Part shown: positions 42,490 through 51,485 of the stretch, piece by piece | How the letters are laid out: each line of letters starts with the position of its first letter | How positions within the stretch are numbered: position 1 is the stretch's first letter | Source of the DNA: JAWMQL01 sp033283165 | Lineage (GTDB): Bacteria; Pseudomonadota; Gammaproteobacteria; Pseudomonadales; Halieaceae | Reading direction: 5' to 3' | DNA: 64,000 bases | Assembly (NCBI GenBank): GCA_033283165.1 | Contig: JAWMQL010000006.1 | Coordinates: 62,001-126,000 of the forward strand | The notes under the pieces: model-generated | The model's input: only the letters and a program-made list of their open reading frames with translations | Told to the model about the DNA's origin: nothing | Databases searched by the model: none | Made by a program: the position numbers and the translations under genes

Positions 42490-44117
42490 GAGGGGGCCTC
42501 CCGGCTCGCCACTTCGTCCTGCAGGCTAAAGCGCTGGACCTTGCCCAGGGGATTGCGCGGCAGTTGCTCGAATAACTCGATACGTTCAGGTATTTTGAAT
42601 CTGGCAAAGCCCCGCGCCAGCAACCAGCCCTGCAGTTCCTCCAGGCCAGGCGCACGGCCTGCCTCCCCGGGTACCAGGCAGGCGCAGATTTTCTCCCCCA
42701 GGCGCTCGTCGGGATAGGCACAGACCGCCGCTTCCGCCAGGTCCGGATGCTGTTCCAGCGCCACGTCCAGTTCCACCGGCGAGATTTTCATGCCGCCGCG
42801 GTTGATGATGTCCTTGCAACGGCCAACGATGCGGTAGTAGTCACCCGCTTCACCACAGATTTCCACCAGGTCACCGCTGCGGAAGTAACCGTCGACGGAG
42901 AACAGGTCGCTGTTATCGTGGTCCAGGTAGCCATCGAACACGGTAGCTCCGCTGATCAACAGTTCGCCGCGATCGCCGACGGCTGCCATCTCCGCGCCGC
43001 TGTCGGGATCGGCAACCCGCGTTGCGATCAATTCACCCGGCCCCGGCCGGCGGAACATGGCGGCGCGCACCTCCGGCTGCGGCGCTGTCTCCGGCGTCGC
43101 ATACAGGGCGATGCCCTCGTTGGAGCCATAGAAATTGACGATTTCCTTACCGTAGTCGCGCCGGAAAGTTTCTATCATCCAGGGCGCCAGGGGAGCCGAT
43201 CCGGAACCGATGCGGCGCAGGGCACTGAAATCAAACTGCCGCCACAGGCCCGGTTCCTTCGCCAGCTGGTTCAACAGTGCCGGGGGCGCGATGGTGAAGG
43301 TCACGCCTTCATCCTGCAGCTGCTTGAGAAACAGGGGCGGGTCGAGTGGGTGGTGCAGCACCAGGGTGCAGCCCAGCAGCGCAGCCGGAAACAGGAATCC
43401 GCCCAGCGCCGCCATGTTGACCAGCGGAAAAGGGTTCAGCAGCACCTCGTTCGCTGCGATGCCGCCCGCCTCGGCAGAGCACCGCCCGGTGGCCATCCAC
43501 ATATTGTGGGACCGGGGCACGCCCTTGGGGGTGCCCGTGGTGCCCGAGGTCCAGCAGATCGTCAGGATACGATTGGCGTCGGCAGGTGGCCGGTCGTGGG
43601 CAGCCGATGGCGGCGCGGTGTCTATCGTCAGGTCCTCGCCAAATACGAGCACGCGGCAATCGGGCAGGGCCCGGCGCGCACGATCCGCCAGCGCGCTGTC
43701 CCGCAGCTGGCGCAGGGTAATCACTTTTCCCGCACCCAGGGCCCCCGCCAGTAACTGCAATTCATGCCGCCCGTACTGCACGGGCACCGGCGACAGGATC
43801 GCTCCCAGATTGCTCATGGCGTAGTAAAGAACCAATAATTCCGAAACGTTGGGCAGTTGCACCAGGACGGTTTCACCCGCCTGCACCCCGAGCGATTGCA
43901 GGCTCTGCGCCAGGTTGTCGCTGGCGTTTTCCAGCTCCCTCCAGGTCAGCGCCAGGGGCAGATCGCCGGTCAGTTGCTCGCGATTGGGCTGGTCTTTCAC
44001 CGCGATCACCCCGGGCCGCTCATTCCCGTGCCGGGCGAGCAAGCTGTCCAGGGTCTGCTCGCGCCAGGCTCCAGTCGCAGATAATGCCGCGACCCGCTCC
44101 GGGCTGGACGTAATCAT
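42486..44117 (-). CDS. Acyl-CoA synthetase (class I adenylate-forming)
   Basis: The 543-residue enzyme activates a carboxylic acid with ATP and CoA. The ATP-binding SGTTGTPKGVPRSH motif, NFYGSNEG, the YFRSGDLVEICGEAGDYYRIV hinge region and the C-terminal GGMKISPVELD with Lys place it in the fatty-acyl/aryl-CoA synthetase family. It is the first gene of a five-gene minus-strand operon: acyl-CoA synthetase, SCP2-type thiolase, thiolase, dioxygenase and PaaN-type dehydrogenase. Its acid substrate is unknown. Confidence 0.9.
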   Translation of the reverse strand: MITSSPERVAALSATGAWREQTLDSLLARHGNERPGVIAVKDQPNREQLTGDLPLALTWRELENASDNLAQSLQSLGVQAGETVLVQLPNVSELLVLYYAMSNLGAILSPVPVQYGRHELQLLAGALGAGKVITLRQLRDSALADRARRALPDCRVLVFGEDLTIDTAPPSAAHDRPPADANRILTICWTSGTTGTPKGVPRSHNMWMATGRCSAEAGGIAANEVLLNPFPLVNMAALGGFLFPAALLGCTLVLHHPLDPPLFLKQLQDEGVTFTIAPPALLNQLAKEPGLWRQFDFSALRRIGSGSAPLAPWMIETFRRDYGKEIVNFYGSNEGIALYATPETAPQPEVRAAMFRRPGPGELIATRVADPDSGAEMAAVGDRGELLISGATVFDGYLDHDNSDLFSVDGYFRSGDLVEICGEAGDYYRIVGRCKDIINRGGMKISPVELDVALEQHPDLAEAAVCAYPDERLGEKICACLVPGEAGRAPGLEELQGWLLARGFARFKIPERIELFEQLPRNPLGKVQRFSLQDEVASREAPS

Positions 44118-44196
44118 GTCTGTAACTTTTATAAATAGACCAAATAAAATATAGTACTACCCCGATCCAGGCGCAACAGGCAAAGAAAGCTCAGGC
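44118..44196. promoter_or_regulatory. Divergent AT-rich promoter region
   Basis: The 79 bases between the acyl-CoA synthetase operon and the LLM gene are AT-rich against GC-rich flanks. They contain TAGTACTA (44152-44159), an 8-bp palindrome, and TATAGT (44150-44155), a possible plus-strand -10. The HxlR protein encoded two genes away is a plausible ligand. Confidence 0.4.
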
Positions 44197-45162
44197 ATGA
44201 AACTCAGCGTGGTAGCCCCCCTGTGGCAGGACCGCCCGGCCGCCGAGAACCTGGATGTGGCCCGCCATGCAGACCGCCTCGGCTTCCCGGAATTGTGGAT
44301 TGGCGAAATGGCCACTTTCGACGTATTCGCCCTGGCTAGTGTGATTGCCAGCCGCACCGAACAGATCGGATTGGTGCTGGGCCCCCTGGCGGTGTCTGTG
44401 CGCACCCCCGTGACCATGGCCATGGGAGTGGCCTCGGTACAGGAACTGGGGGGCCGCCGGGTGGACCTGGCTCTGGGCGCCTCCAGTTTGATCGTGGTGG
44501 AGCACTGGCATGGCCGGGAGTGGTCGCGCACCGCGACCCACCTGGCGGAAACAGCGCAGATCACCCGCGGCCTGCTGCGCGGCGACAGGATCGATTTCCA
44601 GGGCGAGCTGGCCCGTTGCCGCGGTTACCGGCTGCGTCTCCCGGCCACCGATTCGAGTATCACCATCGCCGCCTTCTCCCCGGCGGCAATACGGGTCGCC
44701 GCGCGACACGGGGACCGCATGCTGCTGAATATGGTAAGCCCGGCCAGTCTGCGCCTGCAGAAACAGCAACTGGAACAGGCGGCCGATCGCGCAGTTAAAG
44801 ACAGGCCGCGGGTGGCGGTGTGGCTGCCCTGCGCCGTCGACCCCGACCAGGGCGCCTACCGACAATTGCTGGGGGCCATCGTCGGCTACCTGGCGGCGCC
44901 GGGTTACTCGGACATGTTCAGGGCCGCGGGTTTTGACGAGCTGGTGGACTTTGCCCGCACCCGCCCCCACCCGAAAGACCTGCTGGCCGCGACGCCGCCT
45001 GAGCTGTTGGCCGCCGTGGGCCTGGTGGGCAGCGCGGCGGAAGTGGCTGAACGCCTGGAGGCCTATCGCAGTGCGGGGGCAGATGAGATCTGCCTGGTAC
45101 CCGCCACCGCGGGGGATGACGGCGGGCGGAAAACGCTGGAGGCACTGGCGGCCTGGCTATGA
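44197..45162 (+). CDS. LLM class flavin-dependent oxidoreductase
   Basis: The 321-residue protein has the bacterial luciferase-like barrel: MKLSVVAPLWQ, then FPELWIGEMATFDVFA, IGLVLGPLAVSVRTP, and the RRVDLALGASS segment, as in F420- or FMN-dependent members. It lacks the insert of true luciferases. Such enzymes oxidise or reduce many small molecules, some using O2. It is divergent from the acyl-CoA synthetase operon and its stop overlaps the HxlR gene by ATGA, so the pair is coupled. Cofactor and substrate are open. Confidence 0.83.
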   Translation: MKLSVVAPLWQDRPAAENLDVARHADRLGFPELWIGEMATFDVFALASVIASRTEQIGLVLGPLAVSVRTPVTMAMGVASVQELGGRRVDLALGASSLIVVEHWHGREWSRTATHLAETAQITRGLLRGDRIDFQGELARCRGYRLRLPATDSSITIAAFSPAAIRVAARHGDRMLLNMVSPASLRLQKQQLEQAADRAVKDRPRVAVWLPCAVDPDQGAYRQLLGAIVGYLAAPGYSDMFRAAGFDELVDFARTRPHPKDLLAATPPELLAAVGLVGSAAEVAERLEAYRSAGADEICLVPATAGDDGGRKTLEALAAWL

Positions 45163-46157
45163 CGAATAAACTGCTTACCCGGGCCAGCTCGATCAACCGG
45201 GCGCTGGACCAGATCGGCGACAAGTGGTGCCTGTTGCTTATCCAGGAAGCCTTCTGGGGTGTGAATACCTTCAACGAGTTCATGGCTACCACCGGCGCCT
45301 CCAGGGGAGTGCTCTCGGACCGCCTGAAATGGCTGCAATCGGTGGACTGCCTGGCCAGGGTCAGGGCCGGGCGCGGCAAGCGTATGGAGTATCACCTGAC
45401 GCCGAAGTCCCTGGATATCTATCACACCGCGCTGATGGCCCTGGCCTGGGAGCGCCGGCACTTCGCCACCCCGGGACTGGACGAGATAGCGCTTTTGCAC
45501 CGGCTATGCGGCCAGGCTTTCCGCCCCGTGATGCGATGCCGGAACTGCAAGGAAGACATTGCCGTCTGGGACGTGGACTATCGACCCGGACCCGGCGCCA
45601 CCCGGGATGAACGCGACAAAAAGGTGCGGCGACGCTCCTCCATCCCGATCGGAAAGGCCCCCACAAGCCGGGCTTTCTACCACAACCTGATCAACGTGGT
45701 GGGCGACCGGTGGACCGCCAATATCATCGCGCTGGCCTTCCACGGCCTGACCCGGTTCGACCAGTTCCACCGGGAATTACCTATCGCTACCAATATCCTG
45801 TCGGACCGGCTCAAATTCCTGGTGGCGGAGGGTATCTTCAGCCAGGAGGTCTATCTGGAAAGCCCGCGCCGCCTGGAGTATCGCCTGACTGGCCGGGGCG
45901 AGGATACCTATCCATTCTTCCTGGCCCTGTTGCAGTGGGGCGACAGGTGGTGCGATCCGGAGCGCGCCGGCAAGCCCATGCGGCTGACCCACACCAGCTG
46001 CGGTCGGGCGCTGGTCGGCCAGGTGGTCTGCAGCGCGTGTGGCGGGATACTGAATGCCCGCGAGGTCCAGTTCAGGCCCGGGGTTGGACCCCGGCCCGCC
46101 CGGGGGCCGCACGGCGGTATTCGACATCCGCCAGCTCGGCCGCCAGGACCTCGCTGA
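45159..46157 (+). CDS. Double-domain HxlR family regulator
   Basis: The 332-residue protein carries two HxlR winged-helix units (about residues 1-150 and 165-320), each starting near a GDKW/GDRW segment: IGDKWCLLLIQEAFWG and VGDRWTANIIALAFHG. Each ends in a Cys-containing tail, CGQAFRPVMRCRNC and CGRALVGQVVCSAC, then RPGPG or RPGVG. Ordinary HxlR proteins are single, about 110-160 residues and bind as dimers, so this looks like an internal duplication. The Cys sets may bind metal or sense redox state. Its 3' end overlaps the convergent hydrolase gene by 86 bases. It probably regulates the neighbouring pathway genes. Confidence 0.85.
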   Translation: MTNKLLTRASSINRALDQIGDKWCLLLIQEAFWGVNTFNEFMATTGASRGVLSDRLKWLQSVDCLARVRAGRGKRMEYHLTPKSLDIYHTALMALAWERRHFATPGLDEIALLHRLCGQAFRPVMRCRNCKEDIAVWDVDYRPGPGATRDERDKKVRRRSSIPIGKAPTSRAFYHNLINVVGDRWTANIIALAFHGLTRFDQFHRELPIATNILSDRLKFLVAEGIFSQEVYLESPRRLEYRLTGRGEDTYPFFLALLQWGDRWCDPERAGKPMRLTHTSCGRALVGQVVCSACGGILNAREVQFRPGVGPRPARGPHGGIRHPPARPPGPR

Positions 46158-47238
46158 GAAAGCGCCGGGCTGCGGCCCGCTGCGCGGGTTCCGGCGCAAA
46201 CCGGGCCTGGAAGAAGCTGCCAACCACCACCCGGGTAATCATGTGCTGGCGCAGCACATTCATCGCCTCCGGCAGCGGTTCGACCAGGCACAATTCGTTC
46301 TCGGCGTTGTAATCAATGCCCTGCTCGGGTGTGCCCAATTGCTCAAACCAGGGCTCGTCCATTTCTCTGTCGACCCTGTCCTTGACCATATAACAGCCGA
46401 TCGCATCGGGGTTGTTCAACCAGCGCATGGGCACCGCCGGATCGGCGAAACCGGTGTGTGACGCGCCGCGCAGGGTCACCAGTTCCGAACCGGCCACCCG
46501 GTCCGGCACTGGCGCCGCGTTGCTCGCGTAGGGCACCAGCGCATCGATATCTCCCGCCAGCATCAGGAACGGCACCGGGGCGAAACTGAAAAAGGTCGGG
46601 GTGAAGGGCGAGGTGGGGCCGGCGATGGACAGCGCCGCCCTGATCCGCGGATCGCGGGAGTCCGGGTGAAAGGCCGCCAGGGTCGTGGTCAGGCCGCCCA
46701 GGGAAATGCCGGTTACGCCGATGCGGGTTGAATCCACCAGCCCCGCCAGCGGGTGATTGGGGGTATCGCTCTGTGCGATGAGGGTATCGATCAGGAAGCT
46801 CACGTCACCCGGCTGGTTGACCACATCCCGGGCCACCGGGCCGCCGGGGGCCCCCATGCTGGTCAGGGGGTAGTCCACCGCCACCACCACGTGGCCCAGG
46901 CTGGCAAGGTGCTCTGCGATGTACTTGCCACCGAGGTGGTTGGAGGTGAAGCCGTGGCTGTACACCACGAGTGGGTAGGGCGCCGCCGACCTGTCCGCCG
47001 GAAACCAGACCCGGCCCGCCAGGGTGCGTTTGTCGTCGCCCGGGTAGTCCCCGTTGGCCCGGGTCGGCCTCGAGGTATCGATGAAGGTTTCCTCGTGGGT
47101 CACAACCTCAAATGGCCCCGGGGCCAACCGTCGCAGGCTTTCGGAACCCTCGGCAAAGGGTTCGGGCTGCCGACCCAATTGCAACACGGCACAGGAGCCC
47201 AGGGCCAGGACGAACAACACAAGCAGGGCTTTTTTCAC
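46072..47238 (-). CDS. Lipoprotein alpha/beta hydrolase (dienelactone-hydrolase-like)
   Basis: The 388-residue protein has a lipoprotein signal (LLVLFVLALGSC) and an alpha/beta hydrolase core with the nucleophile elbow GISLGG (Ser in GxSxG) and the oxyanion region VYSHGFTSNHLGG. It is close to the platelet-activating-factor-acetylhydrolase/dienelactone hydrolase-like group, so it probably splits an ester or lactone at the cell surface. Its 3' end overlaps the HxlR gene on the opposite strand by 86 bases. The downstream context on this strand is unclear. Confidence 0.83.
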   Translation of the reverse strand: MKKALLVLFVLALGSCAVLQLGRQPEPFAEGSESLRRLAPGPFEVVTHEETFIDTSRPTRANGDYPGDDKRTLAGRVWFPADRSAAPYPLVVYSHGFTSNHLGGKYIAEHLASLGHVVVAVDYPLTSMGAPGGPVARDVVNQPGDVSFLIDTLIAQSDTPNHPLAGLVDSTRIGVTGISLGGLTTTLAAFHPDSRDPRIRAALSIAGPTSPFTPTFFSFAPVPFLMLAGDIDALVPYASNAAPVPDRVAGSELVTLRGASHTGFADPAVPMRWLNNPDAIGCYMVKDRVDREMDEPWFEQLGTPEQGIDYNAENELCLVEPLPEAMNVLRQHMITRVVVGSFFQARFAPEPAQRAAARRFLSEVLAAELADVEYRRAAPGRAGVQPRA

Positions 47239-47271
47239 GGCGACTCCGGCGCTGGCAGACAGTGCGCCAGA

Positions 47272-48453
47272 CTAGCCAGTCGTCGCCAGGGATTCAAATA
47301 CCTCTGCGGTGTGCTGGCCCAAAGTGGGGGGTGCACTGCGATATTGAACCGGGGTGCGGGAAAGCTTGATGGGATTGCCCACCAGTTGCAGGTCCGGGTT
47401 GAGCGGGTGCGGCACGGTGACCTGCATCTCCCGCGCCTGGACCTGGGGCTCGGCAAACACCTCAGCCACCGTGTTGATGGGCCCGGCGGGCACCCCGGCC
47501 GCTGCCAGCAACTGCAGCCACTCGGCCTTGCCCTTCTCCAGCATCCTGGCCTGCAGCAGGGGCACCAGCGCGTCCCGGTGCTGAACCCGCGCGCGGTTGC
47601 TGGCAAAGCGCGGATCATCCGCCAGCGCGGGCAAGCCCAGCACCTCCACGTAGCGCCTGAACTGGGCATCGTTGCCCACCGCCACGATGAGGTGACCGTC
47701 CGCGGCAACGAAACTCTGGTAGGGCACGATATTGGGGTGGGCATTTCCCAGTCGGGTGGGGTTCATTCCGCCCACCAGGTAGTTGCTCGCCTGGTTGGCC
47801 AGGGTCGCGGCGGTGACATCCAGCAAAGCCAGATCGACCTGCTGACCCAGACCGGATCGATCCCGTTCCGCCAGGGCGGCCAGGATACCCACGGTCGCAT
47901 AAAGTCCGGTCATGATATCCGTGAGCGCCACTCCCACCTTCTGGGGCCCGGCTCCCTCGGCGCCGTCGGCCTGCCCGGTCACACTCATCAGGCCGCCCAT
48001 CGCCTGGACCAGGAAATCGTAGCCGGGACGCTCGCGCAGGGGACCGGTCTGGCCGAAGCCGGTGATGGAGCAGTACACCAGGCGCGGGTTCAGCGCGGCC
48101 AGGGTGTCATAATCCAGGCCATAGGCGGCTGCGCCGCCCACCTTGAAATTCTCGATCAGGACGTCGCTGTCCTGTGCCAACTGACGCAAACTGGCCTGCC
48201 CAGCGGGATCCTTCAGGTCGATGCACACCGAGCGCTTGTTGCGGTTGGTGCACAGGTAGTAGGCGGACTCCCGGGTCGGCTCACCGTCGGCACCAGCCAG
48301 GTAGGGCGGGCCCCAGCCGCGGGTATCGTCACCGGCGCCGGGCCGCTCCACCTTGATCACCTCGGCGCCCAGGTCGCCCAGCAGCTGGCTCGCCCAGGGG
48401 CCGGCCAGGACCCGGGACAGGTCCAGGACCCGGAGATGGGACAGGGCGCCCAT
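47272..48453 (-). CDS. gcdG: Class III CoA-transferase, glutarate CoA-transferase-like
   Basis: The 393-residue CaiB/BaiF family protein moves CoA between carboxylates. LRVLDLSRVLAGPWASQLLG, IKVERPG and PGYDFLVQAMGGLMSVTG, the last holding the catalytic Asp, are all as expected. It lies directly after the glutaryl-CoA dehydrogenase gene, their ends sharing one base. That order with a divergent LysR gene is the known gcdR-gcdH-gcdG arrangement in proteobacteria, where this enzyme makes glutaryl-CoA from glutarate. The symbol rests on this context. Confidence 0.85.
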   Translation of the reverse strand: MGALSHLRVLDLSRVLAGPWASQLLGDLGAEVIKVERPGAGDDTRGWGPPYLAGADGEPTRESAYYLCTNRNKRSVCIDLKDPAGQASLRQLAQDSDVLIENFKVGGAAAYGLDYDTLAALNPRLVYCSITGFGQTGPLRERPGYDFLVQAMGGLMSVTGQADGAEGAGPQKVGVALTDIMTGLYATVGILAALAERDRSGLGQQVDLALLDVTAATLANQASNYLVGGMNPTRLGNAHPNIVPYQSFVAADGHLIVAVGNDAQFRRYVEVLGLPALADDPRFASNRARVQHRDALVPLLQARMLEKGKAEWLQLLAAAGVPAGPINTVAEVFAEPQVQAREMQVTVPHPLNPDLQLVGNPIKLSRTPVQYRSAPPTLGQHTAEVFESLATTG

Positions 48454-49637
48454 CAGAACGCCGGGATATCAGTCTGGGTGCGGCCGAGAATCAGCGCGTG
48501 CACATCGTGCGTTCCCTCATAGGTGTTGACCACTTCCAGGTTCACCATGTGGCGCATGATGGGGTACTCATCGGAAATGCCGTTGCCGCCCAGCATGTCC
48601 CGCGCCTGCCGCGCTATGTGCAGGGCCTTGCCACAGGAGTTGCGCTTGATCAGGGAGATCAGTTCCGGGGCGATTTCCCCCGCATCCATCAGCTGCCCGG
48701 CCCGGTGACAGCCCTGCAGGCCCAGGGCGATCTCGGTCTGCATGTCAGCCAGCTTCAATTGTATCAACTGCTTGGAGGCCAGCGGCACGCCGAACTGGGT
48801 CCGCTCCAGGGTGTATTCGCGGGCGGCGTGCCAGCAGGCCTCGGCGGCGCCCAATGCGCCCCAGGCGATGCCGTAGCGGGCATTGTTGAGGCAGCCGAAG
48901 GGCCCCTTCAGGCCCTGTACGCCGGGCAGCAGGTTTTCTTCCGGGACAAACACCTCGTCCATCACGATCTCGCCGGTTATCGAGGCGCGCAGGGCCAGCT
49001 TGCCCTCGATCTTCGGCGCGCTGAGTCCAGCCATGCCCTGCTCGAGTATGAATCCCCGGATCACACCGTCGTCGGTCTTGGCCCAGACCACGAACACGTC
49101 CGCCACCGGACTGTTGGTTATCCACATCTTGGCCCCGGACAGGCGGTAACCCCCCTCCACCGAGCGGGCCCGGGTGACCATGCTGCCCGGGTCGGAGCCG
49201 TGATCCGGTTCGGTCAGCCCGAAGCAGCCAATCCATTCGCCCGTGGCCAGCTTCGGCAGGTATTTTTCGCGCTGGTCCTCGGTGCCGTAGGCGTAGATGG
49301 GGTACATAACCAGTGATGACTGGACGCTCATCATGGAGCGGTAACCGGAGTCGACCCGCTCCACCTCGCGGGCGATCAAACCGTAACTGACGTAATCCAC
49401 GCCCGGGCAGCCGTAACCGTCAATGGTGGCGCCCAACAGGCCCAGTTCTCCCATTTCGCGGAAAATCGCCAGGTCGGTCTCTTCCCGCCGGAATGCCTCC
49501 CGCACGCGCGGCGCCAGTTTGTCCTGGGCGTACTGCCGCGCGGAATCAGCCACCATGCGCTGCTCGTCACTGAGTTGTCGCTGCAGCAGGAAGGGGTCCT
49601 GCCAGTCCAGTTTTTGCCAGGTCTTGGTCTGGGCCAT
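48453..49637 (-). CDS. gcdH: Glutaryl-CoA dehydrogenase
   Basis: The 394-residue flavoprotein should oxidise and decarboxylate glutaryl-CoA to crotonyl-CoA in lysine or glutarate breakdown. It has the GcdH features: FGLTEPDHGSDPGSM, KMWITNSPVADVFVVW, the C-terminal NTYEGTHDVHALILGR with the catalytic Glu, and a RTQFGVPLASKQLIQLKLADM helix. The length matches GcdH (about 393). It is transcribed divergently from a LysR gene across a 97-base region with a palindrome. ATG at 49637. Confidence 0.94.
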   Translation of the reverse strand: MAQTKTWQKLDWQDPFLLQRQLSDEQRMVADSARQYAQDKLAPRVREAFRREETDLAIFREMGELGLLGATIDGYGCPGVDYVSYGLIAREVERVDSGYRSMMSVQSSLVMYPIYAYGTEDQREKYLPKLATGEWIGCFGLTEPDHGSDPGSMVTRARSVEGGYRLSGAKMWITNSPVADVFVVWAKTDDGVIRGFILEQGMAGLSAPKIEGKLALRASITGEIVMDEVFVPEENLLPGVQGLKGPFGCLNNARYGIAWGALGAAEACWHAAREYTLERTQFGVPLASKQLIQLKLADMQTEIALGLQGCHRAGQLMDAGEIAPELISLIKRNSCGKALHIARQARDMLGGNGISDEYPIMRHMVNLEVVNTYEGTHDVHALILGRTQTDIPAF

Positions 49638-49694
49638 GGGTAGTCCTCTCGGTACTTCGGGAAAAACGCCAAGTTACCAGAACTTTTAATATTG

Positions 49695-49712
49695 ATAAAA
49701 TATATGTTTTAT
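49695..49712. promoter_or_regulatory. Palindrome in the gcdH/LysR promoter region
   Basis: ATAAAA-TATATG-TTTTAT is an 18-bp perfect inverted repeat with a LysR-like T/A-rich layout, 23 bases before the LysR start and 58 before the gcdH start. It is a plausible binding site for that regulator. Confidence 0.5.
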
Positions 49713-49734
49713 ATATCTTCCATATCTATTATTT

Positions 49735-50610
49735 ATGGATATACGCAAGCTCCAGATTTTCGTCCGGGTTGCCGAACTGGGCAGTTTCAGCCAGGCCGCG
49801 GTATCACTGCACATGGCCCAGCCGGCGGTGAGCATCGCCATACGCAAGCTGGAGCAATCCCTGGGTGTGGCCCTGATGGATCGCGCCAGCCGCCGGGTGC
49901 TGCTCACCGCCGAAGGCCGGGAACTGCTGGACCGGGCCCGGCGCATACTGGCGGACGTGGAGGAACTCAAGCATGCCGTGGCCGCCCGCGACCAGTTGCT
50001 GGAAGGTGAACTCAGCATCGCCTGTCCGTCCATGCTGGCGACCTATTTCCTGCCCGACCTGCTGACCGGCTTCCTGTCCGAACACGTGGGGCTGCGCGCC
50101 TCGGTCATCCAGGCGGGCACCGCGCGGGTAGAGCAGATGCTGCTGCAGGACGAGGTGGAGATCGGCGTGACAACCGCCGATGCCGGTGAGCACCGGGAGA
50201 CCCTGGAACGCATCCCCCTGCTGCGCCAGTCCATGTTGCTGTGTGTCACCCCTGACCATCCCTGGTCAGGGCGCAAACGGATTCGCATCGAGGAACTGGA
50301 TGGCGCCGCCATGGTGCTGTACGAAAGCGGCTATTTCATCCGCAGTCAGCTGGATGACCAATGCCGTAAGGCCGCTGTCACACCGGATATCCGCCTGCAA
50401 AGCAACTTCCTGCCCCTGCTGCTGCACATGGTCCGGTGCGGCATGGGCAGCACCGTAGGCCTTGATATTCTGGCCCAGCGCGAGCCCGACATCATTGGCA
50501 TCCCCCTGTCCCCGGCGATGCACATCGAGGTGGCACTGGCCAAACGCCGTGGACGCACGATTTCCCGCGCCAACCAGGCATTTCTGGACTGGGCGGCTTT
50601 CAGGTTATGA
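49735..50610 (+). CDS. LysR family regulator, GcdR-like
   Basis: The 291-residue protein has the LysR helix-turn-helix at its N terminus (LQIFVRVAELGSFSQAAVSL, then QPAVSIAIRKLEQSLGVAL), followed by an effector domain from about residue 90. It lies next to gcdH-gcdG, reading away from them, which is the usual place for GcdR, an activator of glutarate use. The palindrome at 49695 would be its site. Its stop overlaps the possible upstream start of the LuxR gene (ATGA). The start is ATG at 49735. Confidence 0.88.
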   Translation: MDIRKLQIFVRVAELGSFSQAAVSLHMAQPAVSIAIRKLEQSLGVALMDRASRRVLLTAEGRELLDRARRILADVEELKHAVAARDQLLEGELSIACPSMLATYFLPDLLTGFLSEHVGLRASVIQAGTARVEQMLLQDEVEIGVTTADAGEHRETLERIPLLRQSMLLCVTPDHPWSGRKRIRIEELDGAAMVLYESGYFIRSQLDDQCRKAAVTPDIRLQSNFLPLLLHMVRCGMGSTVGLDILAQREPDIIGIPLSPAMHIEVALAKRRGRTISRANQAFLDWAAFRL

Positions 50611-50642
50611 TGCCCCCGTGCCGACCATCCCAGAGCCGCCCC

Positions 50643-51476
50643 ATGTCTACCCTGGCCACGTTCAGCCGCCACTCTGCACAGTTGATGGACCAACCGGGCC
50701 GGCCCGACTTTGCCGCCGGCCTGATCGCACTGTTCAAGGATCTGGTGGCGGTGGACGATGCGACCATCCTCTACTATCCCGACCGCCGGCTGCCCCGGGT
50801 CGAATATTTCGAACTTCCGGGGGGTCGGGACGAGTCCAGCCTGCGGCAGTTCGTGCGCGGACCCTATCTGCTGGACCCCTACTACCAGGCCGCGGTGGCA
50901 CAGCGCTTCGGCGTATTCCAGTTGCGCGACCTTGCACCACAGGGCTTTCGCGACAGTGAGTACTACCGCGGCTGGTACCGCAATTGCGGTTATACCGATG
51001 AGTGTGGCTACCTGGTCCGACTGCGGGGCAGCGGTTTCGTCAACATAGCCCTGGGCAAGACCCGCCCCCGGGCAAGATTCAGCAGCGGCGAGGTGACACT
51101 GTTGCGGGATATCGAGGACACGGTAGCGGGCCTGTGCCGGCGTCATTGGCTGCCTTCGGAGGAAGACAGTGGCGGGGTCAACCTGCGGGCCCGCATGGAC
51201 AGCGCGCTGGAGGCCTTCGGCAGCAGCCTGCTGACAGAACGGGAACGCCAGGTAATCAACCTGGTCCTGCACGGCCACAGCACCAAAACGCTGGCCGATA
51301 AGCTCAGTATCTCCACGGAGACGGTCAAACTGCACCGCAAGCACGCCTATGCCAAACTGGAAGTGCGCTCCCAGGCAGAACTGTTCCACCTGTTCCTGGA
51401 TTCGCTCGTCAGCGCCGAGGACTACCGCGGCGGCGACACCCTCGAGGCCTACCTCAAACCGCCCCCGCGCCCCTGA
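50643..51476 (+). CDS. LuxR-type transcriptional regulator
   Basis: The 277-residue protein has a C-terminal LuxR helix-turn-helix: LTERERQVINLVLHGHSTKT, then LADKLSISTETVKLHRKHAY (recognition helix). The N-terminal 200 residues are not the AHL-binding domain I would expect; they contain DECGYLVRLRGSGFVNIALG, which is GAF-like. I chose ATG at 50643; ATG at 50607, overlapping the LysR stop, would add 12 residues and is equally open. It sits between glutarate and polyamine genes. It may control the polyamine genes downstream, but no evidence fixes this. Confidence 0.8.
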   Translation: MSTLATFSRHSAQLMDQPGRPDFAAGLIALFKDLVAVDDATILYYPDRRLPRVEYFELPGGRDESSLRQFVRGPYLLDPYYQAAVAQRFGVFQLRDLAPQGFRDSEYYRGWYRNCGYTDECGYLVRLRGSGFVNIALGKTRPRARFSSGEVTLLRDIEDTVAGLCRRHWLPSEEDSGGVNLRARMDSALEAFGSSLLTERERQVINLVLHGHSTKTLADKLSISTETVKLHRKHAYAKLEVRSQAELFHLFLDSLVSAEDYRGGDTLEAYLKPPPRP

Positions 51477-51485
51477 TTTCAGGAT

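Noticed and set aside
46753..48522. 589-residue plus-strand frame over the hydrolase and CoA-transferase genes
   Set aside because: It crosses two real minus-strand genes and shows a Gln/His/Gly-rich composition typical of a shadow.
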